This document shows, piece by piece, positions 57,444 through 64,000 of a stretch of 64,000 bases of DNA. The DNA lies in the NCBI RefSeq assembly GCF_005930355.1, contig NZ_VDBO01000009.1:1-64000 (forward strand). Reading direction: 5' to 3'. Position numbers and translations under genes: made by a program. The DNA comes from Paenibacillus sinopodophylli (GTDB taxonomy: Bacteria > Bacillota > Bacilli > Paenibacillales > Paenibacillaceae). How positions within the stretch are numbered: position 1 is the stretch's first letter; each line of letters starts with the position of its first letter. The notes beneath the pieces were generated by a model, which did not search any database, was not told where the DNA came from, and saw nothing but the letters and a program-made list of their open reading frames with translations.

Positions 57444-58088
57444 ATGTTTCAAGCAGTTGTCGATTTTTTAAAGGATTTCGGGCCTCTGGGACTTTTTATT
57501 CATTCATTTCTAGACGCTGTTATATTTCCTATTCCTGCGTTTTTTCTTCAAGTATCGTTAAGTATTCTCAATCCATCAACAGCCTTATGGCTCGCTACTG
57601 TAGGCTATATCGCTTGTTTGCTCGGTACACCTGTTGGGTATTATCTCGGCAAGGTAATGGGAAAGTCCGTCCTATATAGGTTTCTCAAGAAAGAATGGAT
57701 CGATGCCGCCACTGACAAGTTTCAGAAAAATGGCGAAGCCGCTATTCTCATTGGTTCCTTTACGCCCATTCCATTCAAAGTATTTACAATTCTATCCGGT
57801 TGCTTGAACTACCCACTTTGGCGATTAGTTGGTTATGCTGCTATAGGCCGTGGTTTGAAATTTTATATTGTAGGTCTCCTATTTTATATCTACGGACAAT
57901 CTGCAAAAGGTATGGTGAAGGACGTTTCCTTGTATATTTTCATTGGTGGCGTACCACTCATCATCATTTATCTACTCATCCGCAAGAGACGCAACAAGAA
58001 GAAAGAATTGAAAGAACAGCAAGCTGAGCCTGAGGTAATCGATTCCATGAAACAAGCCGATGGCAAAACGATTCAAATCGACTCTTAA
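57444..58088 (+). CDS. VTT-domain (YqaA/DedA superfamily) membrane protein
   Basis: A 214-residue membrane protein of the VTT superfamily. There are four or five helices, the motif DAVIFPIPAFF near residue 25, and GSFTPIPFKVFTILSG in the middle, which corresponds to the conserved Arg/Pro re-entrant region of DedA proteins, although here Thr-Pro replaces Arg-Phe-Val. The last 45 residues are charged and cytoplasmic (RKRRNKKKELKEQQ). It probably takes part in lipid or lipid-carrier movement. The ATG at 57444 follows AAAGGGAG. It has its own promoter and terminator. Confidence 0.8.
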   Translation: MFQAVVDFLKDFGPLGLFIHSFLDAVIFPIPAFFLQVSLSILNPSTALWLATVGYIACLLGTPVGYYLGKVMGKSVLYRFLKKEWIDAATDKFQKNGEAAILIGSFTPIPFKVFTILSGCLNYPLWRLVGYAAIGRGLKFYIVGLLFYIYGQSAKGMVKDVSLYIFIGGVPLIIIYLLIRKRRNKKKELKEQQAEPEVIDSMKQADGKTIQIDS

Positions 58089-58096
58089 GCAGCAAT

Positions 58097-58147
58097 AAGG
58101 GCAGCCTAATCTGTCATCCTTGATGACAATAGGTTGCCCTTTTTTTG
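58097..58147 (+). terminator. Terminator between the VTT gene and the NlpC hydrolase gene
   Basis: Stem AAGGGCA-G-CCTA / TAGG-T-TGCCCTT with an inner TGTCATC / GATGACA hairpin and seven T on the plus strand. The left side has A-poor sequence, so it mainly serves the plus strand. Confidence 0.85.
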
Positions 58148-58159
58148 GATATTTCTTAA

Positions 58160-59182
58160 TTATAGAGCGCTGCCGCCAAACACTAAACGGTATTCCCAGT
58201 GCGTGCCCGCTATGCTGCTGACCGTCACGCCTCCGCTTTCCTTCGAATACGTATGGAGAACCTTCCCATCACCCAGATAAATGCCATCATGTGAGATCGT
58301 TTGTGTAGACTTGTTGATGCCGCTATAAGCGGATGCGCTCGTTCCTTTATAATCCATGAAAAATACCAAATCACCTCGTTCAAGCTCTTTCCAATTCGTT
58401 GTCGTTGATCCATTATCCTTCACATATTGCGCTTGCTGGCGAGAATCGGCGGGAAGCTTCAACCCTACCCCGTCAAGAAATGCTTGTCTAACGAAATCAG
58501 AGCAATCGAAGGTCGTTGTTGTGTTGCGATCGGAGCCATATTCATAAGGTGTACCCAAATACTTCATTCCAGCAGCAATCACTTTCTCTACAGCCTCATC
58601 TTTGGATTCATCAGGGACTGTCACCGTACCGCCATTGCTGCCATTATTCCCCGTACCTGTGCCGCTGCCTGGTATCGTACCTGTCACATTAAGATAAGAG
58701 CTTTGTGTACTCACAAATCCTCGGACGCCATTCCCATCCTTCACTTCGTACCAGTAGCTGTTCGTTTTTGCTAGGATTGTGACCTTCTCGCCTTTTTTCA
58801 AATAACGAATGCGCTCACCGGACGTGGAGGCCGCTTTGCGGAATGAGACTGACACTTTCACTGTTGCCTCACTGCCGCTTTGTTCCGGTGCTGAGCTTTG
58901 CAGCTCAATATATTGGGATGAAGTCGATATGTACCCTGTTCTGCCTGAAGAATCGGTTATTTTGTACCAATAGGCATTAACCTTCTCGACTACCGTGACC
59001 TGCTCGCCTTTCTTCAGGCTACGAATGATTGATCCTGTTGTCGATGGTGAAGTCCGCATATTAACGCTTGATTGTACCTCGCCTGCTTGTGCAGCAAGCA
59101 CAGCTGGAACGGAAATGGAACTGAATAATAAAGCTGCCGCTAATGTTGCTGTTGCCATCCTTTGTTTCATCGTGTAATTCAT
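58160..59182 (-). CDS. Secreted SH3-domain NlpC/P60 peptidoglycan hydrolase
   Basis: A 340-residue exported protein. The signal peptide spans residues 1-30 (cut near VLAAQ). Two bacterial SH3 domains (about 38-93 and 107-165; VNMRTSPSTTGS and KAASTSGERIRYL) bind cell wall. A Ser/Gly/Asn-rich linker is followed by an NlpC/P60 domain with catalytic Cys in FDCSDF, His in SHDGIYLG and a second His in LHTYSK. Such enzymes cut the gamma-D-Glu-diamino acid bond of wall peptides. The start at ATG 59182 follows AAGGAGGCG; the longer frame has no site. A TATACT at 59214-59209 is a possible -10. Confidence 0.9.
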   Translation of the reverse strand: MNYTMKQRMATATLAAALLFSSISVPAVLAAQAGEVQSSVNMRTSPSTTGSIIRSLKKGEQVTVVEKVNAYWYKITDSSGRTGYISTSSQYIELQSSAPEQSGSEATVKVSVSFRKAASTSGERIRYLKKGEKVTILAKTNSYWYEVKDGNGVRGFVSTQSSYLNVTGTIPGSGTGTGNNGSNGGTVTVPDESKDEAVEKVIAAGMKYLGTPYEYGSDRNTTTTFDCSDFVRQAFLDGVGLKLPADSRQQAQYVKDNGSTTTNWKELERGDLVFFMDYKGTSASAYSGINKSTQTISHDGIYLGDGKVLHTYSKESGGVTVSSIAGTHWEYRLVFGGSAL

Positions 59183-59517
59183 ACGATACGCCTCCTTGGT
59201 GTGAAAACAGTATAATCGTAACGGTTTCTGCTCCATTGTAGAGTTGATTGCAGGAGACAAGTATCGTCCAATACACCTAATTAGAGGAATACGAACTTGG
59301 GCTGCAAGACTTATAAAACCACTGTAAAAAAATACAAAAAAGACGATTCCATAAAGGAACCGTCTTTTCGCCTATTGCCTTTTTCGTTTTAAGCTATTAC
59401 AGCGCAGCTATATAATAAAACTTTCATAATTTTGGGTCTTTAGACTAAAAGGGTAAAGTGAGCACAAGGAACTATTTAGCAATATTACAATCACCATTGG
59501 TAACAATTACCTCCGAA
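59183..59517. other. Intergenic region between the NlpC gene and the CDF transporter
   Basis: 335 bp on which I see only a candidate -10 box (59214-59209), the terminator at 59338-59368 and AT-rich sequence. There is no coding frame with a ribosome site. Confidence 0.35.
59338..59368 (-). terminator. Terminator of the CDF transporter gene
   Basis: Stem AAAAGACG-A-TTCC / GGAA-C-CGTCTTTT with a 5-nt loop; several T follow on the minus strand. It is 150 bp after the stop. Confidence 0.75.
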
Positions 59518-60426
59518 TTATTGCTTCTCGGTCGACAAATTTTCAGATTCTTCGACATCCTCCGGCTCCACATGAACATGTACACTCATAATATTATGTT
59601 TCCGCCCCATCCTCGTTTCAATCTCATCACTGATCTGATGGCTTTCGATGAGCGATAACTCAGGGTCTACCTGGACAATGACATCCACCAGTACAAGGCT
59701 GCCATGAACCCTTGCTTTAATATCCTTTATTGACTTGACTCCCTTTGTTTTGGCAATCGTTTTGCGCAGCGAGGAGAGCTCATTCTCATCGAATCCATCC
59801 GTCAGCGCATGCGTCGAGCTATAAAAAATTTCCCAAGCCGTTTTGCAAATAATAGCGCCTACCGCCAAAGCTGCAACGGGGTCCAGCCACGGCAAGCCGA
59901 ATTGAGCACCTATAATACCGATGGCAGCCCCTATACTGACAAGCGCATCTGATAAATTATCCTTGGCCGCAGCAAGCAGCGCCTGGTTGTTGATGCGAAC
60001 GGCAAGCCGCTTGTTATAGATATACACGCCGCCCATACAGACAGCAGCGAATAATGCGACCCATGCTGACATTAAGTTCGGAATCGTGTGCTCTGAGCTA
60101 AACAGTGACTTGACAGCGCCGATCAGAACTTGAATGCCCACCGTTGCCATAATAAACGATGCAATGAGCGCTGCAATCGTCTCTGCACGGAAATGTCCAT
60201 AAGGGTGATCTTTGTCAGGCGGCTTCTGCGAAATTTTAAGACCTATCAAAACAGCAGCCGATGCCACGATATCCGTTAAATTGTTGAAGCCGTCTGCAAC
60301 GAGAGCTCCCGACACAAACCAGTAGCCAGCACCGAGCTTGAGCGCAGATAACGCCAAGTAGGCACCGATACTTACCCAGGCACCTTTCTCGCCCTGTTTA
60401 ATCTCTTCATACTGATTCAGTTTCAA
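59518..60426 (-). CDS. Cation diffusion facilitator family transporter
   Basis: A 302-residue CDF protein that exports divalent metals in exchange for protons. There are six helices, and the metal site residues are in DGFNNLTD (helix 2) and DNLSDALVS (helix 5), with Asn/Asp pairs as in Mn or Fe/Zn exporters such as MneP/MneS. The C-terminal ferredoxin-like domain ends HNIMSVHVHVEP. Start codon choice is odd: TTG 60426 sits only 2-3 nt from GGGAGGG, while CTG 60420 has the right spacing. No Mn-sensing riboswitch was found in the leader. Confidence 0.87.
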   Translation of the reverse strand: MKLNQYEEIKQGEKGAWVSIGAYLALSALKLGAGYWFVSGALVADGFNNLTDIVASAAVLIGLKISQKPPDKDHPYGHFRAETIAALIASFIMATVGIQVLIGAVKSLFSSEHTIPNLMSAWVALFAAVCMGGVYIYNKRLAVRINNQALLAAAKDNLSDALVSIGAAIGIIGAQFGLPWLDPVAALAVGAIICKTAWEIFYSSTHALTDGFDENELSSLRKTIAKTKGVKSIKDIKARVHGSLVLVDVIVQVDPELSLIESHQISDEIETRMGRKHNIMSVHVHVEPEDVEESENLSTEKQ

Positions 60427-60770
60427 TACCCTCCCAAGCGTAAAAACGTATGTATTTGTAAAGCACCAAATAACCTATCGGTATCATAACTGAACGAACC
60501 CATGTGGGTCTAGAGAAACAGTGTTTACCCTGTGCGTACTTTTATGCATAGATGCAACAATTCATAACAATATTCCGATCAGCAAGTTAGAGTATAGGAC
60601 TGAAATCTATTCCAGCCTCTCATCATTAAACCGTACGTAAGACTCCTATCATATGGTTTTCTGATGTTCGTCTTTCATGCGCATGCAGCTTTGCTATGCT
60701 TTCCCATAACAAAAAAGAGTTCGACTGCAAGGAATAACCCTGCAACCGAACTCTTTGCTATAATCATTTA
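60427..60770. other. Intergenic region upstream of the CDF transporter
   Basis: About 340 bp. It holds the terminator of the ABC-F gene (60714-60756) at its right end. I looked for a yybP-ykoY Mn riboswitch core and saw none. The remainder shows no gene or repeat. Confidence 0.35.
60714..60756 (-). terminator. Terminator of the ABC-F gene
   Basis: Stem AAAGAGTTCG / CGAACTCTTT with a 23-nt loop that itself pairs (TGCA...TGCA), followed by six T on the minus strand. Confidence 0.88.
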
Positions 60771-62390
60771 TTAAACTGCGTACATACGCTCGCGAAGTGC
60801 TTTTACTTCCGCACTTTCAAGATACTCATCATACGTCATCATTCGATCAATCACACCGTTAGGTGTAATTTCTACAATGCGATTGGCAATCGTCTGTACG
60901 AACTGATGGTCATGCGAAGTGAATAGAATCGTACAATCCGTATCCGTCAAACCATTGTTAAGCGCAGTGATCGACTCAAGGTCCAAGTGATTCGTAGGCT
61001 CATCGAGAATGAACACGTTAGCGCCTTCCAGCATCATCTTAGACAACATACAGCGAACCTTCTCGCCCCCGGACAATACGCTTGCTTTCTTCATCGCATC
61101 GTCGCCAGAGAACAGCATACGGCCAAGGAAGCCGCGAATGAACGTCTCATCCGGATCCTTCGAATACTGACGAAGCCATTCTACCAAATTCAGATCAATA
61201 CCATCGAAATAAGGGGAGTTGTCTTTCGGGAAATAAGCCTGCGACGTCGTTACGCCCCATGAGTAGCTGCCTGCATCCGCTTCAACTTCGCCAACAAGAA
61301 GTTGGAAAAGCAGCGTCTTAGGCAAGCTGTTCGGGCCAACGAATGCGACTTTATCGCCTTTATTAAGAGCAATCGTCAGATTGTCGATTACTTTCTCGCC
61401 ATCGATCGTTTTGCTCAAGCCGTCAACCAGCAGAAGCTGTTTGCCTGCTTCACGCTCGCCTTTGAAGAGAATGAACGGATATTTGCGGTTAGATGGTCGA
61501 ATATCATCAAGCGAGATTTTCTCAAGCAGCTTTTGTCTTGATGTTGCTTGCTTCGCTTTTGATTTGTTCGCGCTGAAACGTTGAATAAACGCTTGAAGCT
61601 CTTTGATTTTGTCTTCTTTCTTCTTGTTCTCGCCGCGCATCAGCTGCAAAGCAAGCTGGCTTGACTCGTACCAGAAGTCGTAGTTACCGACGTACATTTG
61701 GATTTTGCCGAAGTCAATATCCGCAATGTGCGTACAAACGGTGTTCAGGAAGTGCCTGTCATGGCTGACAACGACAACTGTACCTTGATAGTCGGCAAGG
61801 AAATCTTCCAGCCAGCGGATGGACTCAATGTCCAAGTGGTTGGTAGGCTCATCGAGCAGAAGAATGTTCGGTGCGCCGAACAAAGCTTGTGCCAGCAAGA
61901 CGCGTACCTTCTCGTTGCCGCTAAGCTCTGCCATTTTCTTATCATGTAGATCAGGTGTGATACCAAGACCATTCAGCATCTCAGCCGCTTCCGATTCAGC
62001 TTCCCAGCCGTTCATGTCCGCGAAATCAGCTTCGAGCTCGCCTGCGCGCATGCCGTCCTCATCGGTGAAGTCTGCTTTCGCATAAAGGGCATCCTTCTCC
62101 TTCATGACCTCATACAAACGCTTATGACCCATCATAACCGTCTCAAGAACGACAGACTCATCGTACTCATAGTGGTTCTGCTTCAGAACGGCAAGCCGCT
62201 CGCCCGGTGTGATATGCACGTCTCCGTGCGATTGTTCTACTTCACCGGATAATATTTTGAGAAAAGTCGATTTGCCTGCGCCGTTCGCACCAATCAAGCC
62301 GTAACAGTTGCCTGGTGTGAACTTAATGCTTACATCTTCAAAAAGCGCCCGCTTCCCATAACGGAGCGTTATGCCACTTGTACTAATCAT
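60771..62390 (-). CDS. ABC-F family ATPase (YkpA-like)
   Basis: A 539-residue protein with two ABC domains and no membrane part, the class of ribosome-associated translation factors. Domain 1 has Walker A GANGAGKST, signature LSGNEKVR and Walker B ILLLDEPTNHLD, followed by the helical P-site linker (QLMRGENKKKEDKIKEL). Domain 2 has signature LSGGEKVRC and Walker B FILDEPTNHLD, but its Walker A reads GPNSLPKT, without the GxGK core. From memory, this degeneracy is shared by YkpA homologues, so it is probably normal. The start at ATG 62390 follows AAGGACGGG. Confidence 0.88.
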   Translation of the reverse strand: MISTSGITLRYGKRALFEDVSIKFTPGNCYGLIGANGAGKSTFLKILSGEVEQSHGDVHITPGERLAVLKQNHYEYDESVVLETVMMGHKRLYEVMKEKDALYAKADFTDEDGMRAGELEADFADMNGWEAESEAAEMLNGLGITPDLHDKKMAELSGNEKVRVLLAQALFGAPNILLLDEPTNHLDIESIRWLEDFLADYQGTVVVVSHDRHFLNTVCTHIADIDFGKIQMYVGNYDFWYESSQLALQLMRGENKKKEDKIKELQAFIQRFSANKSKAKQATSRQKLLEKISLDDIRPSNRKYPFILFKGEREAGKQLLLVDGLSKTIDGEKVIDNLTIALNKGDKVAFVGPNSLPKTLLFQLLVGEVEADAGSYSWGVTTSQAYFPKDNSPYFDGIDLNLVEWLRQYSKDPDETFIRGFLGRMLFSGDDAMKKASVLSGGEKVRCMLSKMMLEGANVFILDEPTNHLDLESITALNNGLTDTDCTILFTSHDHQFVQTIANRIVEITPNGVIDRMMTYDEYLESAEVKALRERMYAV

Positions 62391-62542
62391 TCGTTTAATC
62401 CCGTCCTTCACTACAAAATCAGTTTATATCGAACCATTATACCACAGTATGCTCGGAAACCGAACCCTCTTTTGGCTTCATTGTCGCCTTTTCACAGCCT
62501 ACGCTTGCGGTTATACACAATATTAGTTGCACTCATACAAGG

Positions 62543-62624
62543 TGAAACGGCTGTCGCCGTCCTTTGGGGGGCGGTGCGTTTCAATTCGAGAAATATTAAG
62601 AAAGGATGGTGAAATCATATCCTT
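62543..62624 (+). repeat. Two-hairpin intergenic element of unknown function
   Basis: In the 317-bp gap upstream of the ABC-F gene: TGAAACG (62543-62549) pairs with CGTTTCA (62577-62583) around an inner GC-rich hairpin. After 18 nt, AAGGAT (62602-62607) pairs with ATCCTT (62619-62624). No reading frame with a ribosome site covers it. It resembles a small structured RNA or a genome-dispersed repeat; strand is not certain. Confidence 0.45.
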
Positions 62625-62635
62625 GCCTATATTTA

Positions 62636-62681
62636 GAAAAAGTCTTCCCCGAAGTTTGCCGCTCTTGCTTCGGGGAAGACT
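62636..62681 (-). terminator. Terminator of the Gfo/Idh oxidoreductase gene
   Basis: Perfect 14-bp stem AGTCTTCCCCGAAG / CTTCGGGGAAGACT with a 13-nt loop, followed by TTTTT on the minus strand. Confidence 0.92.
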
Positions 62682-62708
62682 TACATTCACAATAGCTGCA
62701 CAGCTTGC

Positions 62709-63776
62709 TTAATCCCAGTTCAGCTTCACTTCATTGCCTGTACGGGAGGATTCGTATATGGCGTCTAGAATCCGATTGTTCGTGTAGCCTGATAGTGCAG
62801 AAGTAATCGGCTGCTTGCCTTCTCGGATGCATTCAACAAAGTGGCGGCTCATCAGAATCCGATCCTCTTCGCCGTCAAGCGGCTCTACGTCGCTCTCCGC
62901 AACGCCGGTTTCAGCATGAGTAACGTACTTGCCGTATTGGCCTACCATCCCTAAGCCGCCTTGCGTTCCCATTAAGTGAATAAAGGGATCCTCGGACAAG
63001 AATGCCGCATGCGCTGCCCAGCTTACCTCAAGCGACAGCGTCGCACCATTATCCAGCTTAATCAATGCCGAGGCTAGATCCTCAACATCATAATATCCGT
63101 CCCAATTCGGCGTTCCCCAATTGCCAACACCTTCACGTTTTGGACCAAATTCCGCATAAGTCGAGCCGTAAACGGAGATCGGCTTCGGGTTGCCCATCAG
63201 GTAGAGAGATAGATCCAGCATATGAACGCCGATATCGATAAGCGGGCCTCCGCCGGATTGATCTTTCCGTGTAAACCATGAGCCCCAGCCTGGTATGCCC
63301 TTTTTGCGGATCCAGCCTGCTTTCGCATTATACACATGTCCGACATCGCCATTGTCGATCCGCTGCTTGAGGGCACGGCTTAATCCAGTCCAGCGCATTT
63401 GATGAGACATCATCAATATTTTGCCGGATTTCTCCACTTCCTCTACGATCTCGCGTGCAGCATCAGAATGGATTGCCATCGGCTTCTCCAAGAGGACATG
63501 CTTGCCTTGCTTTAATGCTTCAATCGCAAGCGCTGCATGATAGCTGTTCGGCACACCGATGACGACAGCATCAATGGACGGGTCGTCAAGCAGCGCTTGT
63601 GGATTCGCATGCACCGTTTCAATTCCATGCTCAGCAGCACGCTGCTCGGCAAGCGGGAGATATACATCCGTTACCGCAACAACGTCAATGCCCTCTACCT
63701 TTTTGAAAGTCTGCATATGAATGCTGCCGATCGCGCCTGCGCCAATAACGCCCAGACGTATGTTAGCTTGACTCAT
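62709..63776 (-). CDS. Gfo/Idh/MocA-family oxidoreductase
   Basis: A 355-residue NAD(P)-dependent sugar or inositol dehydrogenase family enzyme. The Rossmann motif GVIGAGAIGSIH is at 8-19, the EKP motif in LLEKPMAI holds the catalytic Lys near residue 94, and the second domain has GGPLIDIGVHMLDL with the conserved Asp/His. The substrate is unknown. The start at ATG 63776 follows GAGGAGGAG at 6 nt; the longer frame to 63878 adds 34 residues with no site. It has a perfect terminator and stands alone. Confidence 0.9.
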   Translation of the reverse strand: MSQANIRLGVIGAGAIGSIHMQTFKKVEGIDVVAVTDVYLPLAEQRAAEHGIETVHANPQALLDDPSIDAVVIGVPNSYHAALAIEALKQGKHVLLEKPMAIHSDAAREIVEEVEKSGKILMMSHQMRWTGLSRALKQRIDNGDVGHVYNAKAGWIRKKGIPGWGSWFTRKDQSGGGPLIDIGVHMLDLSLYLMGNPKPISVYGSTYAEFGPKREGVGNWGTPNWDGYYDVEDLASALIKLDNGATLSLEVSWAAHAAFLSEDPFIHLMGTQGGLGMVGQYGKYVTHAETGVAESDVEPLDGEEDRILMSRHFVECIREGKQPITSALSGYTNNRILDAIYESSRTGNEVKLNWD

Positions 63777-64000
63777 TTGTTGCTCCTCCTCAAAGTTTTG
63801 CGAATGCAAACCTAACTTCGTAAGATTAAGCTCAGGTCTGCCGATGCAATCCCGAGCTACTTCATTCATTGCCTTCATTTGCTCTCATTCAGTATAACCC
63901 GATCCTGCAGCGCGGTCATTGCTCGAATTTGGTGCACAATTGTACGCGTTTGTTATTTTCCAGACAACCGCCAAGTCTCGCCCAGCGGCAAAATAACAAT
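63777..64000. other. Right edge, no gene recognised
   Basis: The last 224 bp hold no coding frame with a ribosome site. The sequence AATTGTACGCGTTTGTTATTTTCC near the end shows no recognisable promoter pair. It may contain the promoter of the oxidoreductase. Confidence 0.3.

Noticed and set aside
60427-60770. Mn-sensing yybP-ykoY riboswitch upstream of the CDF transporter
   Set aside because: I looked for the paired conserved loops on the coding strand and did not find them.
60771-62390. Loss of the second ATP site in the ABC-F protein (GPNSLPKT)
   Set aside because: Probably family-typical for YkpA homologues as I recall them, and signature and Walker B of that domain are intact; not evidence of damage.
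62527-62712. 61-codon open frame across the hairpin element and terminator
   Set aside because: No ribosome site, and it runs through two hairpins and a perfect terminator stem.

Overview
The window looks like a piece of chromosome from a spore-forming, S-layer-bearing Firmicute of the Paenibacillus type. The evidence is the mix of spore genes (a CmpA-like small protein, an H-type SASP, KapB), an SLH-domain protein, a copper-amine-oxidase N-terminal domain on a secreted esterase, strong AGGAGG ribosome sites with frequent TTG/GTG starts, and many Gram-positive style intrinsic terminators. No CRISPR array, rRNA or intact insertion sequence was found.

Layout. 1-8.4 kb: a tRNA cluster (Asn, Ser, Glu), a SprT-like metalloprotease, a small unknown gene and cmpA; then an Rrf2 regulator with a nitroreductase whose promoter carries two inverted repeats; then tex, a metallo-hydrolase, a thioredoxin-like protein, DedA and a cupredoxin. 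From memory, the tex / cmpA / sprT-like / tRNA grouping resembles the Bacillus subtilis ydcI-ydcK-trnS neighbourhood. 8.4-12.9 kb: an SLH protein, sspH, an unknown small gene and cardiolipin synthase.

13-40 kb: a large surface-glycan locus. It opens with host-like genes: a polyprenyl-phosphate sugar-1-P transferase, two family-2 glycosyltransferases, and rmlD, rmlB and the 3' end of rmlC. It becomes strongly AT-rich inside rmlC and stays so to about 37.8 kb. The AT-rich part holds two blocks. The first (19.1-26.2 kb) reads as one cassette: rmlA, fdtA, a GT-C type membrane transferase, fdtB, a GtrB-type transferase, a hexapeptide acyltransferase, a KASIII enzyme, an acyl carrier protein and a GtrA flippase. 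My reading is that it makes a dTDP-3-amino-3,6-dideoxyhexose, N-acylates it (perhaps with a custom acyl group made on the ACP), loads it on a lipid phosphate, flips it and adds it to a polymer outside the membrane. The second (26.4-37.6 kb) holds three glycosyltransferases, a methyltransferase, a Wzm/Wzt ABC exporter, and manC-gmd-rmd for GDP-D-rhamnose. L-rhamnose, D-rhamnose and a 3-amino sugar together recall the S-layer glycans of Aneurinibacillus and Geobacillus. A divergent O-antigen ligase/polymerase-like protein lies at the right edge.

40-47.5 kb: another multi-membrane-span protein, a decayed IS91-family transposase, an ABC-2 transporter, a second and different mannose-1-P guanylyltransferase with a cupin domain, a PilZ protein and a frameshifted XRE regulator. 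47.5-64 kb: housekeeping genes (glutamate synthase large subunit, GDSL esterase, KapB, a family-28 glycosyltransferase, malic enzyme, a VTT protein, an NlpC/P60 hydrolase, a CDF transporter, an ABC-F ATPase and a Gfo/Idh oxidoreductase), mostly as single-gene units with clear terminators.
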